46,120 nt of DNA from an uncultured Bacteroidales bacterium (GCA_902792555.1 CADAZW010000013.1:1-46120), one strand, 5' to 3'. Positions 19,329-29,201 are shown, counted from the first letter of the stretch. Notes: a model not told the origin generated them from the letters alone. Numbers and translations: made by a program.

Positions 19329-21155
19329 TCAGTTCTTGACGATTGTCTCATCAGTTATCCAAGCAGGATTCTGCACAAGGGCAGTGTTAACCTTAATCTC
19401 ACTCTCATATACGGGATTGAAGAGAGAGTTGATGGTTGCCAGCTTGGCCTTGATGGCACTTGCGTTGGTAGAATACTTGAGGGTAAGGATATTGAGCATC
19501 TTGCTGGTGTTGCCCTGGCGCAAGGCGTAGCGCACGAGGTCGAACCAGCGCTTGCCCTCACCAAAGAACTCGCGCTGACGCTCGCGGAGCACGAACTCCT
19601 CGAGAGCCTGGCCGGTGTTGTAGTTCTCAAACTTCAGGTCATCCTCGTCGGTAATCATAGGATTGGAGCGCGCGAAGACGGCCTTGGCTACGCGGAAGCC
19701 GTCGCGCATCTCCTCCTCATCGTCGGTCTGGAGGATGTACTCATGGAGGCAGGCAATAGCCTCGGCCTTCATCAGCAGCACGTCTGACATACGGTAGATG
19801 ATGTAGTTGGCATCATAGTCACCGCCTGAACGCCAGCTGCTGTAAGAGATGGTCGAATTGCTGTTGGTGATGTCGTCAGCTCCGTCAGTCACTACGTTTC
19901 CGGCTGTGTACTTTATAATATTGTAAACAGCTGAGGAGGAAGAGCCGGTGGTCTTCTCTATGTTCTCATAGTAACGGAGGTCGGTCTTGGAGTAGGCAAC
20001 GTTGCCATCGTCAGGCTTGACATTAACGCTCTGATAGGGAGCGGCAGCCGACAGGGCACCACTGGAGAGGCGGTTGCTGCTGGCAGAGCCCAGGAAGGTG
20101 GTAAATACGCTATTCTTGTTTACCGAACCATCGAAGGCAATCTCAAACAGGCCCTCAAGAGAATACTTTTCGCCGAAGATTGTGTTGTAGGGCACATCTA
20201 CTACGCGCCTGCTCTTCTCAGTGGTATAGAGGGGAAGGGGAATAACGTCCTCGCCCTTGAACGGGGAACGGTCGGAGCCGTAGAAATCGGTCCTTGCCTC
20301 GCGGAACAGGCGCAGACCATCCTCAATGAGGTAGTCGGCGTACTCTATCACCTTGCGGTAGTCGGCCTCAGCCTCGCCCGGATACTTGGCGATGGAGTCG
20401 GCGGAGGAGTTCTTGGATGCTCTCCAGAGGTAGATGTCGGCAAGCAGGGCATAGATGCCGTTGCGGGTGAAGCGGGCCTTGTTGAGATCATCGCTACCAT
20501 AGTTAATCATACCATAGTCCTTCACGCCCTCAAGGTCGTTGATGAGGAAGGTGAGAATCTCCTCTGATTCAACCTGCGGAACGGGGTCGGTGGCACCCTC
20601 GCTGGTGTCGTTAGCCTTAGTTACGAACGGAACGTCGCGGAAGGCACGCACCAGATAGAAATAATAGAGGGCACGCAGGGCCTTGAGCTCAGCCTCGATG
20701 GGCTTCCAGTCGTTCTCAGAGAAGCTGGCGTCCTTGTCAACAATCTCGGGACCTTTCTCCAAGCAAAGGTTGCAGTAGGAGATGCCGGTATAGAACATTG
20801 ACCAGTCGAACCACTTGTTGGTGGGCAGGAGGTTAGCGTTCATAATGTTCTTCAAATCCTCATTGCTCTCAGAGGTGAGGAGGAAGTTGTCAGAGCGAAG
20901 CTCTCCCCACACAAACATCTCCTGAATCAGAGGATGATAGCCTGCATTTGCATCACGGTTGGCATAGAACTGGGTGTAGCAGGAGTTGAGCACACTGTTA
21001 AGGTCGCCCTTGTCCTCCCAGAAAGTCTCGCTGGTAATCTGGTTGGTAGGATATACCGTGAGGAAGTCGTCTACCGCGCTACAAGAGGTAAACAATCCTG
21101 CCAGCACCATGCTGAGCGAGAGGATTACCTTATTATATATATTCTTGTATTTCAT
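19329..21155 (-). CDS. SusD/RagB-type outer-membrane lipoprotein (first cassette)
   Basis: This 608-residue lipoprotein has the start MKYKNIYNK chosen here: an upstream ATG at 21185 would run into the 3' end of the preceding susC frame. The signal ends in AGLFTSC. Family features are the N-terminal SETFWEDKGDLNSVLNSCY, the tetratricopeptide-like helices (ALRALYYFYLVRAFRDVPFV), and the C-terminal RERQREFFGEGKRWFDLVRY. It should cap the SusC encoded just upstream, but that gene is broken, so this protein may have lost its partner or use another channel. It is followed after 51 nt by the second FAS1 lipoprotein. Confidence 0.92.
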   Translation of the reverse strand: MKYKNIYNKVILSLSMVLAGLFTSCSAVDDFLTVYPTNQITSETFWEDKGDLNSVLNSCYTQFYANRDANAGYHPLIQEMFVWGELRSDNFLLTSESNEDLKNIMNANLLPTNKWFDWSMFYTGISYCNLCLEKGPEIVDKDASFSENDWKPIEAELKALRALYYFYLVRAFRDVPFVTKANDTSEGATDPVPQVESEEILTFLINDLEGVKDYGMINYGSDDLNKARFTRNGIYALLADIYLWRASKNSSADSIAKYPGEAEADYRKVIEYADYLIEDGLRLFREARTDFYGSDRSPFKGEDVIPLPLYTTEKSRRVVDVPYNTIFGEKYSLEGLFEIAFDGSVNKNSVFTTFLGSASSNRLSSGALSAAAPYQSVNVKPDDGNVAYSKTDLRYYENIEKTTGSSSSAVYNIIKYTAGNVVTDGADDITNSNSTISYSSWRSGGDYDANYIIYRMSDVLLMKAEAIACLHEYILQTDDEEEMRDGFRVAKAVFARSNPMITDEDDLKFENYNTGQALEEFVLRERQREFFGEGKRWFDLVRYALRQGNTSKMLNILTLKYSTNASAIKAKLATINSLFNPVYESEIKVNTALVQNPAWITDETIVKN

Positions 21156-21174
21156 ATTTCCTGATGTTTTGAGT

Positions 21175-24100
21175 TTAGAAATCAACCGTCAAGCTGAATG
21201 TAACGGAACGTGAACGCGGAGTCTTCGAGGTATCGAAGGCAGGGGAGTAACCGGCAGCAGAGTGCTCGGGGTCAACGCCCTTATACTTGGTGAAGAAGAA
21301 GAGGTTGTTGCCGGAGGCAGAGAACCTCAATGAAGTCGCCAGACTCTACGTAGCGGTCGGAGGCCAGTGCATTGTAGGAAGAACCGGCATTGTTGTTGAG
21401 CGCACGGGGAATCTCGGTGATGTCACCATTCTTGCGCCAGCGCCAGTTGACGGCCCTCGACTGATTGTCGTTGGTACGCATCTGCTCAGCCACCATGCGG
21501 GCAACGTTGACGATCTTGGCGCCGGTACGGATGTTGAAGCTGGTCTTCAGCTGCCAACGGCCATAGGTGAAGTCAATACCGAAACCGCCGGTGAAGGTCG
21601 GGTTGGAGTTGCCGAGATAGACGATATCCAACTCATTGATCTGACCGTCGTGGTTGATATCCTCATACATGGCATCACCGCCGGAGAACTGATAGTTGGT
21701 AGCGCCGTAGTTGTAGTACATGCGGAGCGGATTGCCGCTTGCATCGAAGATGATGTTGCCGTTGGCATCGTAAGCGATAGGACAGCTGGCGTTCTCTCCG
21801 CGGGCTGCGGCTGCGGCTGCGGTGTTCTCGCCATAGACTGCGTTCTTCGACTCGTCGGCAAAGTAGCCCGAGTGGTCGTAGTCATAGCGGTAAACGCCGA
21901 GGTAGCGGAAACCGTAGATGGAGTAGAGGGCGTTGCCTATCTGCACACGGCTGAGGTAGCGGCTGGAAGGATCAACATCGGAAATCGCATAATTGAAGTC
22001 CCTGTTGATAGCAGACAGCACGCTGGCGTCCATTGAGGTGATGCGGTTCTTGTTCTGCGAAGCGTTGAACTTGAGCCTGAAGTTAAACTTGCTCTCCTTA
22101 GGCAGGAGCGGACGGGTGTTGGCAGCAAGTTCCCAACCGGTGTTCTTCAGAGAGCCGACGTTAGCCCACTCCAGAGAGGAGAAACCGGTGGAGGTAGGAA
22201 TGCTCACGCCCGACTGCAGCAGGTTGGTGGTGCGCTTCTGATAGATATTGAAGTCAAACTCCACGAGGGCATCAAAGAGGCCGAGGTTGAAGCCCATGTT
22301 CCAAGAGCTGGTCTTCTCCCACTGGAGGGTGGTGAGGCGCATGTTGGTGGGGCGGATGGCTGCCATGTTGTTGCGGCCGGTGGCGTAGGTGCCGTTGCTG
22401 GAGTACTTATTAAATATGGTAGAGTTGGTGGAGGGGGCGTTACCCGTGATACCCCAACCCGGACGGAAGGCCAGCATGTTGACGACCTTCTTGAAGGGAC
22501 GGAAGAAATACTCGTCGCTGATGTTCCAACGGGCGGAAACTGCGGGGAAGTAACCCCAGCGCTTGTCCTTACCGAAGGAGGTGCTACCGTCGGCGCGCAG
22601 GGTGGCGTCGAGGGAGTACTTCGACTTGAAGGAGTAGTGGGCCGTAGCCAGGAAGCTCAAGCCATGGGACTTGGAGGTGCTGGTGGACGGGTAGTTGTAG
22701 ACATGGTCAAGTACGAGGTAAGCCTCAACGGTCGGGTCGGTGATGCCACCTACAAGACCTGTGGACTTCAGCTGCTGGCTGGAGCCGGTGTAGGTGCTCA
22801 GCTCACCACGGAGCAGGAACGACAGGCTGTGGTCTTCACTCAGCTTGGGAATGAAGGTCAGGTCGTGCTGGGTGGTGAAGGTAAGACCGCGCGAGGAGGA
22901 GGTTCCTGCCTCGTTGATGCCGGATGACCAGTCGGAAGAGGAAAGCACGCCGGGATAGTAAGCCTCAGTGGTGTTGGAGGTTGAGTTCATATAAACCTCA
23001 CCACGATAGTTGAGCTGAGTCTTGTTTCCGTCAATACCGAGCAGCTTGTATCTGATTTCAAACTGGGGAACAATCTGATACTGGCTGGTGTGCTTCCATG
23101 AGAGGTTGGCTATGGCCACGGGGTTACCGTTGTCAACCATGTCCTTCAGATAGTAGGAGCTGTAGCCGTCCTTGATGGAACCGTCAGCATTGTAGTAGGT
23201 GGAACCCGTGTTACCGGCCGTGCGGTACATCTTGAAGTACTCACCGGTGTTCTCGTCGCCGTCGTAGCGCCAGATGCTCATGTTAGGCATAGCCTTGTAA
23301 GCCTTGGCAAGAATGTCGGCGTAGTTCTGCTTGTTCTTGGTGTAGGTAAGGCTGAAGTTAGAGCTGAACTGGATGCGGTTAGACACCTGATAGTCGAGGG
23401 TCATACGGGTGGAGAAGCGGTCGAGCACCTGCTTGATGATGGTACCGGTCTCGTGGTCGTAGCCGGCGGAGACGCGGAACTGTGCCTGGTCGCCACCACC
23501 GCTGAGGTTTACATAGAACTTGTGGGCCTGGCCAAACTGTGTTACCTCTTCAACCCAGTCGGTGTTCTTGTTGTAGTTGTTGTAGTACATCGGGCGCTCG
23601 GGGTTGTACATGAGCTCCAGGATGTTTGAGGTGAGGTCGCTCTGGCGGGGGTTGAAGTAGCCCTCCTTGAGCATCATGGTGTAGCCGTCACCGTTGAGCA
23701 TCTTCATGCCTGCGGGCTGCCAGCTGCCTGAGAAATAGTAGTTGCCGCTGACCTTGGTCTTACCCTTGGCACCACGGCGGGTGGTAATCTCAATTACACC
23801 GTTGGAACCGCGCGATCCCCACATGGCGCAGGCACCGGCGTCCTTCTTAACCTCGATAGACTTGATATCCTCCACGTTTACGGACAGCAGGTTGGCAAAC
23901 TGCTCCTGGTTGTCCATATCCTGCAGGTCAATGTCGGTGGAGGAGTAGTTCTCCAGGATGTGGCCATCGACAACGATAAGGGGCTCCTGGTTGCCGCTGA
24001 TGGTGGTGACACCACGCACGCGCATACTCATACCCGAACCGAGGTTACCGGAGTTGGCCACAACGTCGAGACCGGCTATCTGGCCCTGCAGCGCCTGGTC

Positions 24101-24544
24101 GGCAGACTCAAAGGCCAAGCCCTTCATCTCGTCCATATCAAGTTTCTGTGTGGCAACCGACACCTCGCGCTCGGGAATGGTGAGTCCGTTGGACTTAACC
24201 ACCTTGCGGCCGGTGACCTTAACCTCCTTGAGGGCCTGGGTATTGTCCACAAGCTGGATGCGGAAGGATGTCTTGTCACCGATTACCTGCTCAAAGGCGC
24301 GGTAGCCGTAGAAGTAAACCTTCAGCTTGTTCTTGGGGTTCTTGATGGTCAAGGCAAAGTTACCACTCATATCGGTTTGAGTTGAGGACTGAATACGATT
24401 GTTCGCATCAATCTCAAGCACATTTGCCATCATGATAGGACCGTCCTTGGGATTAAAGACATGTCCCGAAATCCTCTTCTGGGCATAAGTCAGGCTCAGG
24501 CCACAGCAAAGGAAGAGTAACAATAGATACTTTATCTTATTCAT
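21175..24544 (-). pseudogene. SusC-type TonB-dependent transporter, C-terminus disrupted (first cassette)
   Basis: The frame opens as a normal SusC: signal peptide MNKIKYLLLLFLCCGLSLTYA, carboxypeptidase-D-like domain (about 24-100), plug with QEPLIVVDGHI and SNGVIEITTRRG, then barrel. After YVESGDFIE the frame moves to VLCLRQQPLLLHQV and stops at 21281. The real barrel end is still present in another frame: FSASGNNLFFFTKYKGVDPE, and a final SVTFSLTVDF stopping at 21175. Compared with the intact SusC of the second cassette, about 20-28 residues between these parts are missing. A frame-changing deletion of roughly 60-85 nt therefore explains the break. It may be real or an assembly error. Confidence 0.85.
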
Positions 24545-24556
24545 AGTTGCACTAAT

Positions 24557-27472
24557 TTATCTGATTGGATACTTTGCCATGAACTTCCTGGCCTTGGCAG
24601 AGGTGTCGTAGAGTCCTTCGTATCTGCCGTTGGGCAGCTTGGTGAAGTTGAGGACACCGTCAATCTGGTGCAGCACAGCAAATGAAGATGTCTCAATGGT
24701 GGTGGCACTTGCGCCTGCCTTATCAAACTGGAGGTCACGCGTCAGGATGTTGTTGCGCGAGGAGTCGATGTGGCGGGTGTTGCCGGCCTGGTCGGTAACG
24801 CTGAAGTTGTTGAGGCCGTTGCGCTGTACGGTAACGGTGATGTAGCGGTTGGTCTCAGCATTGATACAAGCCGTCTCAAAAGCCGTGGCGGGGAGGGCGG
24901 GCTTGTCGTTGTAGATGGCGTCATCCTGGAAGTGGTACTTCACGAAGTTGAGCAGGGCGGTACACATGGCCTGGGCCTTGAGCTTGTAGGCCTTGGTGTC
25001 CTCCTCGGGATTATAGATAGCACTGTGCTCTTCCTTTTCCTGGATCTCCTGCTTGGCATCGTTGATAAACTCCTCAATGCTCTCCCATGTGGGCAGGCCC
25101 TTCTCTATTTCGGCCTCCACAGCGGAGTTGGTGGGGATATAGACGGTGTAGCGATAGGTGCTGAAGAAGCGCACGTTGTAGTCCATACACGGATTGTTGG
25201 CTGTGAAGATGTTGTACTTCTCCAGACCCTTGTCCTTCTTGGTGCGGTCGGGGAAGAGAGTCTCGTCATCTACGAAGCCGGCCTCCTCGATAACGGTGGG
25301 GTTAACCTGGCAGAGCTCGAAGAACCTGCTGTAAGGTGAATCCTCGGCACCGTTGGCGTTGAGAACATTATAAACAGAGTGAACGGTGGACTGGATGGGA
25401 CGGTCGATGATGTAGGTCATACCGTTACCGTAGCCATTGGTCTTGCGGCTCTGGTCGAAAATCTCCTGGAATTTGCAGTACTCGTCATGCTCAATCTGCC
25501 AAGCGCCCTGCACCTTGCCGCCGTTGATGCCCTGCTCGGGGTTGATAACCTTGATGGGGGCACCGCCCTTGGTGGTGTAGAAGGCCTTGCCGCTGAGGAT
25601 GCCGTCAACGTCGTCGGAGTCGTGTACGATAATGTGAGCGTCAAGCATGTCCTTCAGTCGGTTGTTGAGCTGGGCAGCCTTGATGGTGGCGGTCATACGC
25701 ACGGAGTCGGTCTGGTGGGTATAGGGATCATACTTGTAGGCGTATGCCGAGATGGGGGATGACACGTTCTTGCTGTCGAAGTTGAAGGCAAGCATGTAGG
25801 GCTGGCTGTAAACCATCGACACAGGATCGTAGTAGCGCTTCAGCGCGTTGTCGGTGGGGATGAAGAAGCTGAAGTTGGAGCTCATGGCCAGCAGGTAGGT
25901 GGAGATAAATGCATTCAGCGGGGCGGAGTTGGGGTTGGTGATGTACTTGTCATCAGCCGTGATGGCCCAGTTGAATATCCTCAGGCTGTCGCCTACCAGT
26001 GCAGGAGCGGACACAGAGGCGTACTTGGCCGGTGTGCGCACCTCATTCATGATGTAGGCCACGCCGTTGTTGGCAATGAGGCAGGTGTCAATCTTCTGGC
26101 AGTATTCCTCCACGGAGTTGACATCGGAGAACATCGGGTCGCGTGCGTCGTTCATGATGCTGAGATACTTGCTCGGCACGGACTCGACGAAGGAAATCTT
26201 CATCAGGTTGTTGATGAGGGCCTGGATAACCTCCAGGGGAATCTGGTCGAGGTTAACCTCCAGGTTTGCCTCGGTGTTGGGCAGGGTTGAGTAGGCGTTC
26301 ATCAGGAACTCGCCACCGCCGCCGGGGAGGAAGTACTTAGCCATGGCCTCATCGGAGGGCACGAACATGGCAGCGATATCCTGCTGCACGCCGTGGCTGG
26401 CATTGAAGTAGGTGTTCCATCCCGGGTCGTAGTTGAGGAAGTAGCTCACGCGCCTGTTCTGCGGGTCAGTCTCCAGGGCTGAACCACCCTGCGAGCGGGC
26501 GGCGAAGTAGCGCTTCTCAAACACGGAGTCAACGGCCTCGTAGCCGGGCAGCTGACGCAGCGAGTTGGTAAGGCTGGAGCTATAGAACGGAGCACTGAAG
26601 CGGTCCATCAGATGGCTGAAGAGATTGGTATGGCCGTTGGTGCGGATCATCTCGGCCAGGTTGGTCGGAGCCAGCAGCACGCGGTCCATGCGGTCGATGT
26701 AACCGTTCTGGCAGGTGATGTCCTGCTCCACAATCTTACTACCATATATATATACATCATTCTTCTCGCGCGGGCGACCAACGATTACCTCAAAGTCCTC
26801 GTCGGTGATGCCCTGCTCCTCCATCTGGCCGTTGATCCAGTGGATCATCATGGGCACAGTGGCGTCGCCGGCCATGTACATACCGCCCTTCGACTGCTCG
26901 CGGAAGCGTGCCCAGTAGTCGCGGTCGGTAGTGTTGTTGGTGGTCGGAATGGCAGGATTGTTCCAGCTGAAGAATGAAATGGAGTCAGTAATGTTAAGCG
27001 AGGTAGGCCTACGCATACACTGATTCTTCTCCAAGTAGGAGCCGGTAGAATTCTGGTTGTTCGATGAAAGGTTGGGCAACATCTCCAGGAGGTAGGGGTT
27101 GTCGAGCATGGCGGTGTGCAGGAGCAGTTTCTTCTGCGCATCGGTCAGCTCGTCGTAGCTGCTTACGCCCCAGCTGTTGCTTTTGTAGAACTCTGCGAAA
27201 GCCTCGTCGTCGGCCACAAACAGAGTCTTGCTACCCGTCTTACCGAGCACGGTAGCGAAATCCAAATCATCGATCAGCCTGATCATGTTGGTGTAGTTGC
27301 CATTGGCGGGGTCCTTCAAGTAATCATAGATACTCTTACCAAGCCAACCGGGCGTCTTGTCTGGCAGATCATAGTCGTCAGAGCAAGAATACATCAACGC
27401 GCCAATCAATAGCAAGCCCATTGTTCCAAAGAGCTTCTTGCTAAACCTGAATAAACGGTTTTTCATACACAT
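24557..27472 (-). CDS. Large lipoprotein with four FAS1 (fasciclin) modules (first cassette)
   Basis: This 971-residue protein carries a lipoprotein signal (lipobox LMYSC, Cys30, or Cys28 if the second ATG at 27466 is used). Four FAS1-like units can be recognised by their core strand-turn-helix: VADDEAF (86-92), VPSDEAM (371-377), IPTDNAL (538-544) and IPTNSAV (779-785). Each ends with a closing strand: YIDRMDRVLLAP, AYIMNEVRTP, TYIIDRPIQ and FAVLHQIDGVLNF. It is the first gene of the six-gene SusCD unit and is probably anchored outside the outer membrane as a ligand-binding or adhesive accessory protein. susC begins 12 nt after its stop. Confidence 0.8.
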   Translation of the reverse strand: MCMKNRLFRFSKKLFGTMGLLLIGALMYSCSDDYDLPDKTPGWLGKSIYDYLKDPANGNYTNMIRLIDDLDFATVLGKTGSKTLFVADDEAFAEFYKSNSWGVSSYDELTDAQKKLLLHTAMLDNPYLLEMLPNLSSNNQNSTGSYLEKNQCMRRPTSLNITDSISFFSWNNPAIPTTNNTTDRDYWARFREQSKGGMYMAGDATVPMMIHWINGQMEEQGITDEDFEVIVGRPREKNDVYIYGSKIVEQDITCQNGYIDRMDRVLLAPTNLAEMIRTNGHTNLFSHLMDRFSAPFYSSSLTNSLRQLPGYEAVDSVFEKRYFAARSQGGSALETDPQNRRVSYFLNYDPGWNTYFNASHGVQQDIAAMFVPSDEAMAKYFLPGGGGEFLMNAYSTLPNTEANLEVNLDQIPLEVIQALINNLMKISFVESVPSKYLSIMNDARDPMFSDVNSVEEYCQKIDTCLIANNGVAYIMNEVRTPAKYASVSAPALVGDSLRIFNWAITADDKYITNPNSAPLNAFISTYLLAMSSNFSFFIPTDNALKRYYDPVSMVYSQPYMLAFNFDSKNVSSPISAYAYKYDPYTHQTDSVRMTATIKAAQLNNRLKDMLDAHIIVHDSDDVDGILSGKAFYTTKGGAPIKVINPEQGINGGKVQGAWQIEHDEYCKFQEIFDQSRKTNGYGNGMTYIIDRPIQSTVHSVYNVLNANGAEDSPYSRFFELCQVNPTVIEEAGFVDDETLFPDRTKKDKGLEKYNIFTANNPCMDYNVRFFSTYRYTVYIPTNSAVEAEIEKGLPTWESIEEFINDAKQEIQEKEEHSAIYNPEEDTKAYKLKAQAMCTALLNFVKYHFQDDAIYNDKPALPATAFETACINAETNRYITVTVQRNGLNNFSVTDQAGNTRHIDSSRNNILTRDLQFDKAGASATTIETSSFAVLHQIDGVLNFTKLPNGRYEGLYDTSAKARKFMAKYPIR

Positions 27473-27533
27473 TGAGTTTAAATTTATATAATTTTGATTT
27501 AATCACACGGACATAGTTACACTATGTAAGGGA

Positions 27534-27541
27534 CAAAATTA
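27534..27541 (-). promoter_or_regulatory. -7 promoter box of the FAS1-SusCD operon
   Basis: On the minus strand these bases read TAATTTTG, a perfect TAnnTTTG, 61 nt upstream of the first FAS1 gene. No exact -33 TTTG is at the ideal spacing; a CCAA at 27557 (TTGG on the minus strand) is nearest. The next genes have gaps of 51 nt or less without strong boxes, so this may drive all six. Confidence 0.55.
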
Positions 27542-27751
27542 AGAATTCTTATCAAACCAACCACATTTTAGCACCACAAAATGACATTTATTAGTATTTA
27601 TTTCCCTTTTTAATGCTAAAAAACCTGAAAAAACCGCCCTTACACCCATATTCGCGCCTCTCCGCAAACAGCCCTCGAAGCAAAAGAAACAACCGACCAG
27701 ACACTGTATATTATAATAAATAATGTTCGCGCGTACATATTAATATTAAGT

Positions 27752-27808
27752 AATAGGATTTGTATTTAATAACAGGATTTATATTTGACAATAGGAAAAC
27801 TGAATCTT
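27752..27808. repeat. 19-nt direct repeats
   Basis: AATAGGATTTGTATTTAAT, AACAGGATTTATATTTGAC and a third partial copy starting AATAGGAAAA begin at 27752, 27771 and 27790. TATATTTG at 27780-27787 would also fit a plus-strand -7 promoter box, with TTTG at 27759-27762 upstream (17-nt spacer). Confidence 0.6.
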
Positions 27809-27976
27809 TAATGAAAGGAAAGCAGGCTCCCCCACAAGACAGCGGCTTTCTGTGTCCGCCGGCATGCACCCAGGGACATTAAAGAGCATTGCCAGTCCGG
27901 GCAGAAAAATCCCTACCCCGACCTCATACCCCAGCAAGCAGACCGCACCCACTCCAATAGCAAGGGCGCAGACTTT

Positions 27977-28193
27977 CGTCACAAGAAAACGGACTTTCGT
28001 CGCGAGAAACATGACTTTCGTCGCGCAGAGCCCGAATTTTGTCGCGAGAAACCTGAAATTAATCGCGCAGAGCCTGAATTTAATCGCGCAGAGCCTGAAA
28101 TTTAATCGCGATCAAATTTCCGTTAAATCGCGATTAGATTTCCGTTTAGTCGCGATTAGATTTCCGTTAAATCGCGAACAGATTTCAAAGCGC
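27977..28193. repeat. CGCG 21/22-nt tandem array, locus B
   Basis: CGCG starts at 28001, 28022, 28043, 28064, 28085, 28107, 28129, 28151 and 28173, and a degenerate copy lies at 27980. The spacing is 21 nt up to 28085 and then 22 nt. The first modules carry GACTTTCGTCGCG, the middle ones CCTGAAATTAATCGCG, and the last ones CGCGATTAGATTTCCGTT. Unit content thus changes in order along the array. Confidence 0.95.
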
Positions 28194-28521
28194 CCTGCTC
28201 TAATGTGCGCCTTTGCGCATGAAAATCAGATTATTGCGCAGCAAAAACCAATGTCCTCAGAGAAAGATTTTAATTTCGCGGGGAAAAACGGCATTTTCGG
28301 GCACAAAAAGGCTGCGCAAGCGCACCCGTGGCAGACCGCCACATTGGGAAAAGCTGGCCCGTTGCTATTCCCGACAAGCCCGATTGGCAGCAGTGGGCTC
28401 GCCATGATTCGCAGGCTCTTTCTTAGAATCTCGCTCCTGCGGATTGAGGGAAATCTTCAACGATTTATATCTTTCCATATTTTATAGTTACTCTATTTCG
28501 TCCATATTTGACAAAAATCAC

Positions 28522-28529
28522 TATCTTTG
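28522..28529 (+). promoter_or_regulatory. -7 promoter box of the MarR gene
   Basis: TATCTTTG is an exact -7 box, and TTTCG near 28496-28500 lies at about the right -33 distance. It overlaps the TTG codon at 28527, which rules that codon out as a start. Confidence 0.65.
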
Positions 28530-28556
28530 CACAGACAAAACAAAAGATTACTGCGC

Positions 28557-29108
28557 ATGACACCCACCACCACCCTTGACTACCGCCTTATCTTCGCCCT
28601 GATGAACGGCAAGGTAAGCACCGCCCTGCGCCGCAGGCTCAACGCAGACTTCCGTGCCGCAGGCCTTGAGGTTACCGGCGAGCAGTGGGATGTACTTATG
28701 GCCATCAGCAGCCGCGACCTCTGCACACAGCAAGACCTCTGCGATGCCACATCGTTCAGCAAGCCCACAATGACCCGCACCATCAATGCCCTGGAGGAAA
28801 TGCACCTCGTCACCCGCCGCAAGACAAGGGTGGACTTCCGCCGCAACTACATCGTACTCACCATCAACGGTTTGCAGCTGGTGGACCGCGCCCAGGCCAT
28901 TGCCGTACGCACCCTCAAGGAGTGCCTGCGCGGCCTTAGCAAGATAGATATGCTCACCGCCCAGCGATCCCTCAACATCGTGCTCGACAATCTGCGCCGC
29001 CAGGAGCAGCAGAGAGCACAGAGACTGTCGGAAGAGCAGCATCGCACCGCCGAGGCCAACCGCCAAAAGGTAAGGAAAATGCACGCGGCAGCTCCGCACA
29101 AGCGTTAA
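28557..29108 (+). CDS. MarR-family transcriptional regulator
   Basis: This 183-residue protein has the winged helix-turn-helix of MarR: VTGEQWDVLMAISSRD leading into QQDLCDATSFSKPTMTRTINALEEMHLVTR (recognition helix and wing), then a wing with charged residues (RRKTRVDFRRNYIVLT). The C-terminal helix (about 145-183) is rich in Gln, Arg and Glu and could extend the dimer arm. The start chosen is the ATG at 28557, because the longer frame begins inside the promoter. It is divergent from the FAS1-SusCD operon but 1.1 kb away; whether it controls that operon is unknown. Confidence 0.88.
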   Translation: MTPTTTLDYRLIFALMNGKVSTALRRRLNADFRAAGLEVTGEQWDVLMAISSRDLCTQQDLCDATSFSKPTMTRTINALEEMHLVTRRKTRVDFRRNYIVLTINGLQLVDRAQAIAVRTLKECLRGLSKIDMLTAQRSLNIVLDNLRRQEQQRAQRLSEEQHRTAEANRQKVRKMHAAAPHKR

Positions 29109-29183
29109 CCGCCCCACCCCGCCGAAGCAATGTCTCATGGCGATATGCCGCGCTGACGGTATCGAGTGTGCTTGTCGCAAAGA

Positions 29184-29201
29184 AAGTTAAAGCACCTGGC
29201 G
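29184..29201 (+). repeat. Shared 18-nt upstream motif, copy 1
   Basis: AAGTTAAAGCACCTGGCG matches 16 of 18 bases with the copy at 43332-43349. Both lie upstream of genes on the plus strand, and both are preceded by a similar TGTC-containing stretch. Function unknown. Confidence 0.5.

Larger units (their letters stand above)
27473..28556. other. 1.1-kb gene-free region between the SusCD operon and the MarR gene
   Basis: The first part (to about 27800) is AT-rich and holds the operon promoter and three 19-nt direct repeats. The middle holds CGCG array B. The rest (28200-28490) has no recognisable gene, only a possible hairpin at 28406-28445 (GATTCGCAGG with CCTGCGGATT). A 211-codon plus-strand frame across it has heptad repeats from the array and is not accepted as a gene. 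Confidence 0.65.

Noticed and set aside
28406-28445. A hairpin (GATTCGCAGG with CCTGCGGATT) before the MarR gene as an RNA gene or terminator
   Set aside because: The loop is 20 nt, one pair mismatches, and no T-run or gene end is next to it; too weak to name.
27852-28487. A 211-codon plus-strand frame before the MarR gene
   Set aside because: Its heptad pattern (FVARN, LIAQS) only reflects the 21-nt units of array B; the flanking parts show no protein-like features.
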